DNA of 64,000 nucleotides from Methylobacterium sp. CB376 (GTDB lineage Bacteria > Pseudomonadota > Alphaproteobacteria > Rhizobiales > Beijerinckiaceae). Location of the stretch: NCBI RefSeq assembly GCF_029714205.1, contig NZ_CP121648.1:1922001-1986000 (forward strand), read 5' to 3'. Positions 57,891-64,000 of the stretch are shown here, piece by piece (the stretch's first letter is position 1; every line of letters begins with the position of its first letter). The notes under the pieces were generated by a model that saw only the letters and a program-made list of their open reading frames with translations, searched no databases and was not told the origin of the DNA. Both the position numbers and the translations under genes were made by a program.

Positions 57891-59243
57891 GCGCGCCCCT
57901 GCCGGACGGGCCCCTCGTCGCCTTCTACGGCGACGACCTCACCGGCTCCTCGGCCGCCATGGAGGTTCTGGCCTTCGCGGGGCTGGAGACGGTGCTGTTC
58001 CTGGCCCCGCCCGCCCCGGAGCGCCTCGCCGCCGTCTCCTCCGCCCGGGCGGTGGGCATCGCCGGCATGGCCCGGGCGGCGGCGCCGGCCTGGATGGACG
58101 AGCACCTGCCGCCGGTCTTCCGGCTCCTGGCCTCGCTCGGCGCGCCGGTCCTGCACTACAAGGTCTGCTCCACCTTCGATTCCGCCCCGCATGTCGGCTC
58201 GATCGGCCGCGCGGCCGAGATCGGCGCGCGGCTCCTCGCCCCGGCCTGGATCCCGATGGTCGTGGCCGATCCCGGCATGGGCCGCTACCAGTGCTTCGGC
58301 AACCTCTTCGCCATGGCGGGCGAGGACGGGCACCGCCTCGACCGCCACCCGACCATGGCGCGCCACCCGGTCACGCCCATGGACGAGGCGGATCTCGGCC
58401 GCCACCTCGCCCGCCAGACCGCGCTGCCGGTCGGCCTCGTCGACTTCGCGGCGACGAAGCGGGGGAGGGGGCGCGGCCCTCGCCCGGGCGCGGGCGGCGG
58501 GCGCCCGCATCGTCTCCCTCGACGTGCTCGACCCCGAGACGCTCGCCGCGGCCGGGCGCCTGATCTGGGAGGAGGGCGGCCGGCCGGTCTTCGGCATCGG
58601 CTCGCAGGGCTTCGAGGCGGCCCTGGTCGCCCATTGGCGGCGGGCCGGGCTGCTGCCGCCCGCGGCGCCCGCGCCGCGCCCGGGCGCGGTCGCGCGGATC
58701 GCCGCCGTCTCGGGCTCGGTCTCGCCGGTCACCCAGGGGCAGATCGCCTTCGCCCGCGCGCAGGGTTTCCGCGTGATCCCCCTCGACGCGGCCCGGGCCG
58801 TCGATCCGGCGGCCTTCGCGCGCGAGGTCGGGCGGGCGGCCGAGGCGGCCCTCGCGGCCCTCGGGGAGGGGAGCGACCCGCTCGTCACCACGGCCGAGGG
58901 CCCGGACGATCCCGCGGTGGCGCGCCTGCGCGAGGCCGTGCGCGCGGCGGGCGCCGCCCAGGAGGCGGTCGACGCGCGCCTCGGCGCCGGGCTCGGGGCG
59001 ATCCTGAACCGGGTCCTGCGCGAGGGGCGGCTCGGCCGCGGGGTGATCGCCGGGGGCGACACGTCCGGGCGGGCCGCCGCGCAACTCGGCATCGACGCGC
59101 TCGCGGCGATCGCGCCGCTCGCGCCCGGCGCGCCGCTCTGCCGGGCCCTGGGCCCCGAGGGCGCGCCGGCGGGGCTCGAACTCGCCCTCAAGGGCGGCCA
59201 GGTCGGCCGCCCCGATTTCTTCGTGGCCGCCAAGGGTGGCTGA
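57887..59243 (+). pseudogene. DUF1537 four-carbon-acid sugar kinase, OiaK-like, frameshifted
   Basis: The N-terminal domain (YGDDLTGSSAAMEVLAFAGL, GMGRYQCFGNLFA) is in the frame of GTG 57887, and the C-terminal ATP-binding domain (ALKGGQVGRPDFF at its end) is one base out of frame. The switch is at the G tracts 58461-58471; one extra G explains it. Removing it gives about 451 residues, the usual length. The kinase would phosphorylate the oxo-acid used by the RuBisCO-like enzyme. Real mutation, sequencing error and slippage-based expression are all possible. GTG overlaps the upstream stop. Confidence 0.8.
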
Positions 59244-59288
59244 AACGCGCGGCTGAAACGCGCGGCTGAGACGCGCGCTGAGACGCGC
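59238..59288 (+). repeat. Four tandem copies of a 13-base repeat after the kinase gene
   Basis: GGCTGAAACGCGC twice, GGCTGAGACGCGC, then GCTGAGACGCGC (one base shorter). The first copy contains the kinase stop codon and every unit carries TGA, so the repeats supply stops in several frames. No function is evident. Confidence 0.75.
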
Positions 59289-59353
59289 GGCCGAGAGACC
59301 AGCGGACGATCCCGGCCGAGGGCAGGAGCGGCCGCGACACGGGGAGGGACGGG

Positions 59354-60181
59354 ATGACCGGGAGACTGGCGGACAAGGTCGCGCTCGTCACGGGCGGCGC
59401 GCGGGGCATCGGGCTCGCGGTGGCGCGGGCCTTCGCGCGGGAGGGCGCCGCCCTCGTGATCGCCGACGTGAACCGCGCGGGCGCCGAGGCCGCCGCGGCC
59501 GGCCTCGCCGAGGCGGGCGGGCGCGCCATGGCGGTCGCGGTCGACGTGGCCGATCCGGCCTCCATCGCCGCGATGGTGGAGGCGATCCTCGCCCGGCACG
59601 GGCGCCTCGACATCCTGGTCAACAATGCCGGGGTCGGGGGCAACACGCCCTTCCTGGAGACGCGGCTGGAGGATTGGAACCGCATCATCGGCATCAACCT
59701 GACGGGCGCCTTCCTGGTGGCGCAGGCCTGCGCCCGGGAGATGGTCCGCGGCGGCGGCGGCAAGATCGTCAACATCGCCTCGCTGTCCGGCCAGCGCGGC
59801 GGCGACGGCCGGGCGGCCTACGGGGCGGCCAAGGCCGGGCTCGAACTCCTCACCAAGGTGATGGCGGTCGAACTCTCCGAGCACGGCATCAACGTCAACA
59901 ACATCGCGCCCGGCGCGATCGAGACCGAGATGGCGCGGTTCGCCCACGACGCGGCGACCCGGGCGGCCTACGGCTACCTGATCCCGATGACCCGCTACGG
60001 CACGCCGGAGGAGATCGCCGACGCCGCGGTCTTCCTGTGCTCGGACGAGGCCCGCTACGTCCAGGGCCACACGCTCAACGTCGACGGCGGCTTCCGGGCG
60101 GCGGGCCTGATGTTCAAGCGCGCCGCGCCCCCCGCCGCCGGAGCGGCCCCGACGCTAACGACGAACGGAGGAACCCCATGA
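59354..60181 (+). CDS. Short-chain dehydrogenase/reductase
   Basis: 275 residues, classical SDR: TGGARGIG, NNAGVGG, catalytic Ser in NIASLSGQ and Tyr-Lys in AYGAAKAG, FLCSDEARYVQGHTLNVDGG. It has a 20-residue tail (AAPPAAGAAPTLTT) past the usual end. Overlaps the next gene's ATG. Second dehydrogenase in the operon, probably acting on a pathway intermediate or the original aldose/lactone. Confidence 0.88.
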   Translation: MTGRLADKVALVTGGARGIGLAVARAFAREGAALVIADVNRAGAEAAAAGLAEAGGRAMAVAVDVADPASIAAMVEAILARHGRLDILVNNAGVGGNTPFLETRLEDWNRIIGINLTGAFLVAQACAREMVRGGGGKIVNIASLSGQRGGDGRAAYGAAKAGLELLTKVMAVELSEHGINVNNIAPGAIETEMARFAHDAATRAAYGYLIPMTRYGTPEEIADAAVFLCSDEARYVQGHTLNVDGGFRAAGLMFKRAAPPAAGAAPTLTTNGGTP

Positions 60182-61197
60182 CCACGAACCCGTCGCGGCG
60201 GCGCTTCGCCGCCCTCTGCGCCACGGCGGCGATCGGCGCGGCGCTGCCCCTGCGCTTCGCCCGCGCGGCCGAGTTCACGTTCAAGCTCGGCACCAACGTC
60301 CCGGAGGCGCACCCGCTCAACGTCCACGCCCGCAAGGCCGCGGCGGCGCTGCTGGAGGCCACCGGCGGCCGGGTCGAGCTGCAGCTCTTCCCCAACAACC
60401 AGCTCGGCGGCGATTCCGACATGTTCTCGCAGCTGCGCTCCGGCGCGCTCGAGTGCTTCACCCTCTCGGGCGTCAACGTGCTCTCGACGCTGATCCCGGC
60501 GGCGGCGATCTCCGGCGTGGGCTTCGCCTTCAAGGATTACCCGACGCTCTGGCGCGCCCTCGACGGCCGGCTCGGCGCGCACCTGCGCGGCCAGATCGCC
60601 AAGTCCGGCCTCGTGGTCATGGACGCGATCTGGGACAACGGCTTCCGGCAGGTGACGACCAGCGTCCGGCCGATCGTGACCCCGGCCGACCTCAAGGGCA
60701 TCAAGATCCGGGTGCCGGTGAGCGCGCTCTGGACCTCGCTGTTCAAGTCGCTCGGCGCCTCGCCGACCGGCATCAACTTCGCGGAGGTGTATTCCGCGCT
60801 GCAGACCCGGATCGTGGACGGGCAGGAGAACCCGCCGGCGATCATCTCGGCGGCGAAGCTGTACGAGGTGCAGAAGTACTGCTCGCTCACCAACCACATG
60901 TGGGACGGCTGGTGGTTCCTGATGAACCGCCGGGCCTGGGCCCAGCTCAGCCCCGACCTGCAGGAGACCTTCGCGCGCGTGGTCAACGCGGCGGCGCTGG
61001 CGGAGCGCGAGGAGGTGGCGCGGCAGAACGAGGGTTTGAAGGCCGACCTCGCCGCCAAGGGGCTGATCTTCAACGAGGTCGACCCGGCGCCTTTCCGCGA
61101 GGCGCTGACCAAGTCCGGCTTCTACAAGGAGTGGAAGGCGAAGTTCGGGCCGGAGGCCTGGGCGATCCTGGAGGAGACGAGCGGGGAACTCGCCTGA
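60178..61197 (+). CDS. TRAP transporter substrate-binding protein, DctP type
   Basis: 339 residues. Twin-arginine-type signal (SRRRFAALCATAAIGAALPL, cleavage near ARA-AE) and a DctP fold with FPNNQLGGDSDMFSQLRSGA, LKGIKIRVPVSALW and SLTNHMWDGWWFLMNRR. Close paralogue of the binding protein at 54759 in the same operon. Two binding proteins for one pathway could widen substrate range. No DctQM membrane genes are seen here. Confidence 0.9.
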   Translation: MTTNPSRRRFAALCATAAIGAALPLRFARAAEFTFKLGTNVPEAHPLNVHARKAAAALLEATGGRVELQLFPNNQLGGDSDMFSQLRSGALECFTLSGVNVLSTLIPAAAISGVGFAFKDYPTLWRALDGRLGAHLRGQIAKSGLVVMDAIWDNGFRQVTTSVRPIVTPADLKGIKIRVPVSALWTSLFKSLGASPTGINFAEVYSALQTRIVDGQENPPAIISAAKLYEVQKYCSLTNHMWDGWWFLMNRRAWAQLSPDLQETFARVVNAAALAEREEVARQNEGLKADLAAKGLIFNEVDPAPFREALTKSGFYKEWKAKFGPEAWAILEETSGELA

Positions 61198-61213
61198 GCG
61201 CCCGCCGCCGCCC

Positions 61214-61250
61214 GACCGAGCAGAATGGCATGGGGCCATTCTGCTCGGTC
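61214..61250 (+). terminator. Strong hairpin ending the TRAP/RuBisCO-like operon
   Basis: Perfect 16-base arms 61214-61229 (GACCGAGCAGAATGGC) and 61235-61250 with a 5-base loop, 16 bases after the stop of the second TRAP gene. There is no T-run directly after it. It separates the operon from the hydrolase gene. Confidence 0.65.
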
Positions 61251-61363
61251 TCGCGGTGTCGCATCGTTTTTCGCCGACGCGGACCTTCGGTTCGCCGCCG
61301 AGCCGGTGACCCCTTCGGCACCGGCCGGTCCCGGCCGGCGGGAGGATGCTGAGGAGCCCGACC

Positions 61364-62218
61364 ATGACAGCCATCGCGCGCCGCTTCGCCGACCTCGACG
61401 GCGTGAGCCTGCACTACCTCGACGCCGGGGCGGGGGACGCGGTCGTCCTCGTGCACGGCATCCCGCAGACCTCCCACGAGTGGCGCCACGTCATCCCGCG
61501 CCTCGCCGGGCGCTACCGGGTGATCGCCCCGGACCTGCGCGGCCTCGGCGATTCCTCGCGGCCCGCCACCGGCTACGACAAGAAGACCCTGGCGGGGGAC
61601 CTCTGGCAGCTCGTGCGCGGCCATCTCGGCATCGAGCGCTTCTTCCTCGTCGGGCACGATTGGGGCGGGCCCGTCGCCTTCTCGCTCGCGGCCCAGCACC
61701 CGGAGGCGGTGCGCCGGCTCGCCATCCTCGACGTGGTCATCCCCGGCGACGGGGCGGATTTCTCGCAAGGGGGGCGGCGCTGGCACCACGCCTTCTTCCG
61801 CACCCTCGACCTGCCGGAGGCGCTCTGCGCCGGGCGCGAGCACCTCGTGCTGCGCTGGCTGTTCGACCATTACGGCCAACGCCCGACCAGCATCCCGGAG
61901 GCCGACCAGCAGGAATACCTGCGCACCTACACCCAATTCGGCGCCTTCCGGGCGATGCTGGCCTTCTACCGCGCCCTGCCGGTCGACGCGGAGGACAACC
62001 GGGAGATGCTCGCCCGCGCCGGCAAGCTGCGGATGCCGGTGCTGGCGCTCGGCGGCGAGGAGGGTTTCGGGCGCGGGAGCGAGTGCATCGCGTCCCTGCG
62101 GCGCGTCGCCGAGGACGTCCGCGGCGGCACCGTCCCGGCCTGCGGCCACTGGATCCCCGAGGAGCAGCCGGAGCGGCTCTGCGACGAACTCCTGCGCTTC
62201 TTCGGCGAGGAGCCCTGA
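61364..62218 (+). CDS. Alpha/beta hydrolase, epoxide hydrolase/dehalogenase type
   Basis: 284 residues. VLVHGIPQTSHEWRHVIPRL supplies the oxyanion HGxP motif, GHDWGGPVAF has Asp as nucleophile, and CGHWIPEEQPE the His. An Asp nucleophile points to soluble epoxide hydrolases and haloacid/fluoroacetate dehalogenases rather than esterases. ATG 61364 is chosen because GAGGAG precedes it at a normal distance. Convergent with the BKACE gene, 3 bases apart. Confidence 0.87.
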   Translation: MTAIARRFADLDGVSLHYLDAGAGDAVVLVHGIPQTSHEWRHVIPRLAGRYRVIAPDLRGLGDSSRPATGYDKKTLAGDLWQLVRGHLGIERFFLVGHDWGGPVAFSLAAQHPEAVRRLAILDVVIPGDGADFSQGGRRWHHAFFRTLDLPEALCAGREHLVLRWLFDHYGQRPTSIPEADQQEYLRTYTQFGAFRAMLAFYRALPVDAEDNREMLARAGKLRMPVLALGGEEGFGRGSECIASLRRVAEDVRGGTVPACGHWIPEEQPERLCDELLRFFGEEP

Positions 62219-62221
62219 GGC

Positions 62222-63097
62222 TCAGCGGCCCGCGCGCGCGCCCCGGACCTCCGCGGCCGTCGCGGGCCGCCCGCCCGCCCGGGCCACCAGCCCGGCCATC
62301 TCCTCGACCAGGGCCGGATTGCCGGTCTCGGTGCCGAAGGGCGCGTCCTCCAGCCCGACCCGGACGTGGCCGCCCCGCGCCACCGCCTCGGCCGCCAGCG
62401 GCCTGACGTCGACCCCGAGGCCCGCCACCATCCAGGGGCTGCCCGGCGCCGCGGAGGCGAGGAGGCGCAGGTAGGCGTCGAGGGCGTACTCCGCGGGCGG
62501 GAAGCCGAAGGTGAAGCGGTCCGAGAACATGAAGCGGTAGACGGGCGGCGGGCAGCCCGGCACCGCCCGCGCCAGGATCGCGCCGAGGCGCAGGAAGCCC
62601 GGCTCGTAGATCGCGTAGCTCGGGACGGCGCCGAACCGCGCCGCGAGCGCGAGGCCCCGCAGCACGTGCTCGCCCGGATTGAGATAGACCGAGCCCGGCT
62701 CCCCGCGCGCCGCCTCCTCGGCCGTGGCGAGGTGGGTCGAGCCCGGATCGACCACGCCCCATTCGAGCAGCCCGCGCCGGCCGAGCGCCTCGACGGCCGC
62801 GAAGCGCGCCTCCAGCGCCCCGGGGCGGAAGGCCTCCGCCGACTGGATGAAGGGCAGGGTCGGGTAGACGATCACGTCCTCGACCGCGCGGATGCCCTCG
62901 ATGATGGCGGCGTAGACCTCCGGATCGTCGTTCTGCCGCCCCGTCGCCGGGTCGTAGGCGTGGACGTGGATGATGGCGGCGCCCGCCCGCGCGCAGGCGA
63001 CGCCGTCCGCCACGCATTCCGCCACGGTGAGCGGCATCCGCGGCTGGCGGGCCCGCGTCCAGGGCCCGTTCAGGGCGGCCTCGATCCAGACCGGCAT
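62222..63097 (-). CDS. BKACE-family (DUF849) beta-keto acid cleavage enzyme
   Basis: 291 residues, TIM barrel. HVHAYDPATGRQNDD carries the zinc-binding His pair; LEWGVVDPGSTHL and GHVRVGLEDAPFGTETGNPA are typical of the 3-keto-5-aminohexanoate cleavage enzyme family. These enzymes transfer acetyl-CoA onto a beta-keto acid and split it. The real substrate is unknown. ATG 63097 has GGAGGAGA upstream. It may belong functionally to the neighbouring carboxylic-acid operon. Confidence 0.87.
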   Translation of the reverse strand: MPVWIEAALNGPWTRARQPRMPLTVAECVADGVACARAGAAIIHVHAYDPATGRQNDDPEVYAAIIEGIRAVEDVIVYPTLPFIQSAEAFRPGALEARFAAVEALGRRGLLEWGVVDPGSTHLATAEEAARGEPGSVYLNPGEHVLRGLALAARFGAVPSYAIYEPGFLRLGAILARAVPGCPPPVYRFMFSDRFTFGFPPAEYALDAYLRLLASAAPGSPWMVAGLGVDVRPLAAEAVARGGHVRVGLEDAPFGTETGNPALVEEMAGLVARAGGRPATAAEVRGARAGR

Positions 63098-63208
63098 GCG
63101 CGTCTCCTCCCGTGTCGCCGCACGCTCCTGTTGTGCGCCGGCGCGCGCCGCGGGGGAAGCGGCCTCGCCCGCTTGCCTGCGGCGGGGCGCCCGTGGGATG
63201 GCACCCGG

Positions 63209-63934
63209 ATGATCGACCTCGTGCTCCTGCCGGGCCTGCTCAACGACGCCGACCTCTGGCGCGACCAGGTCGAGGCCCTCTCCGACATCGCCCGCATCCG
63301 GGTCGGCGACATCACCCGCGGGGACACGATCGAGGCCGTGGCCGATCAGGTGCTGGCCGAGGCGCCGCAAGCCTTCGCGCTCGCGGGCTTCTCCCTGGGC
63401 GGCATCGTGGCGCAGGAGATCCTGCGGCGCGCCGCCGCGCGGGTGACGCGGCTCGCCCTGCTCGACACGACGATCGCGCCCGACGGGCCCGAGCGGGCCG
63501 CGAGCCGCCGGGCGCTCGACCGGGCCGCGCGGGTGCCCGGCCGCTTCCACGGCTTCGGCGACCGGCTGCTCGCCACCTACCTGCACCCCTCGCATCGCGG
63601 CGACGCGGAGATCGTCGGGCGGATCCGGGCCATGACGGAGCGCCTCGGCCCCGAGATCTTCCGGCGCCAGAACGGCCTCGAGCGCCGGGACGGGTCCGCG
63701 CTGCTGCGCGGCTGGCGCAAGCCCCTCCTGATCCTCTGCGGCGAGGCCGACGCCGTGACCCCGCTCGCCGACCACCGCGCCATGGCGGCCCTGGCGCCGG
63801 GAGCGCGGCTCGTGGTCGTGCCGGAGAGCGGCCACCTGACGCCGATCGAGCAGCCCGGGGCGGTCTCGCGGGCCCTGCGCGACTGGCTCGCCGAGGCGGG
63901 GGCGCCCCTTCCCGGCCCGCCCGCCATCGCGTAA
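63209..63934 (+). CDS. Alpha/beta hydrolase
   Basis: 241 residues. LVLLPGLLNDADLW near the N-terminus, nucleophile elbow AGFSLGG (Ser), Asp in CGEADAVTPL and His in ESGHLTPIEQP: a complete serine hydrolase triad. Differs from the hydrolase at 61364 in having a Ser nucleophile, so it is probably an esterase or C-C hydrolase. Divergent from the BKACE gene with about 110 bases between them. The long frame upstream is on the opposite strand of that gene and is not used. Confidence 0.87.
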   Translation: MIDLVLLPGLLNDADLWRDQVEALSDIARIRVGDITRGDTIEAVADQVLAEAPQAFALAGFSLGGIVAQEILRRAAARVTRLALLDTTIAPDGPERAASRRALDRAARVPGRFHGFGDRLLATYLHPSHRGDAEIVGRIRAMTERLGPEIFRRQNGLERRDGSALLRGWRKPLLILCGEADAVTPLADHRAMAALAPGARLVVVPESGHLTPIEQPGAVSRALRDWLAEAGAPLPGPPAIA

Positions 63935-63967
63935 GGGGCCGCAGCGCCTCCCGCCCCCTCCAGGTCC

Positions 63968-64000
63968 ATGATTCGCCTCGACAAGATCAGCAAGCAGAAC
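63968..64000 (+). CDS. Start of a probable ABC-F ATPase (partial)
   Basis: Only the first 11 codons, MIRLDKISKQN, lie in the window. This is the usual beginning of ABC-F proteins of Alphaproteobacteria, which act on ribosomes. With so little sequence the call is a recognition guess. Confidence 0.45.
   Translation, partial: MIRLDKISKQN

Overview
The window is GC-rich throughout (genes have C or G in nearly every third codon position) and reads as chromosome of a Methylobacterium-like alphaproteobacterium. That assignment is an inference from composition and gene families. No rRNA, tRNA, integrase or phage gene was recognised.

Layout. 1-3.4 kb: the end of a dipeptide/oligopeptide ABC importer operon, facing a LysR regulator. 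4.7-17 kb and 23.4-26.4 kb: three very large RTX proteins with type I secretion-type C-termini. They are a metallophosphoesterase, a choice-of-anchor/ExeM-like nuclease and a 5'-nucleotidase. Together they could break extracellular DNA and nucleotides down to phosphate; no type I secretion machinery lies in the window. Their repeat regions are DNA mosaics of one another. 17-23.1 kb, between the RTX genes, is a visibly less GC-rich minus-strand block. It holds a PEBP-family protein, two tiny translationally coupled reading frames, a 1433-residue four-module protein (FSH-type serine hydrolase, AMP-forming ligase, membrane acyltransferase-3, acyl carrier domain) and an AraC regulator. I regard this as the least explained system here.

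26.4-43.7 kb: an overlapping nucleotidyltransferase/metallophosphoesterase pair; an SDR; a uronate operon (GntR, KduI, KduD) run together with a polar-amino-acid-type ABC importer; a VOC protein; an AraC regulator; an ABC-2 exporter; an HtrA protease followed by an HtrA-like protein without catalytic His and Ser, and a small LuxR-type regulator; then two divergent, related GT4 glycosyltransferases.

44-53.5 kb: a type I-C CRISPR-Cas locus in decay. cas3 is split by an IS30-family element that left a GAC target duplication. cas5, cas8c and cas7 are present, and cas7 carries an in-frame 96-bp tandem duplication. cas4 and the N-terminal part of cas1 are missing, cas2 is intact, and the array has six good repeats, one degenerate terminal repeat and six spacers.

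53.6-64 kb: a LysR regulator, then a carbohydrate-acid operon (TRAP binding protein, SDR, RuBisCO-like protein, frameshifted DUF1537 kinase, SDR, second TRAP binding protein) resembling D-apionate/oxo-isoapionate catabolism, two alpha/beta hydrolases, a BKACE-family enzyme, and the first codons of a probable ABC-F protein. A palindromic element recurs at three convergent or terminal intergenic sites (3.4, 28.0 and 30.0 kb).
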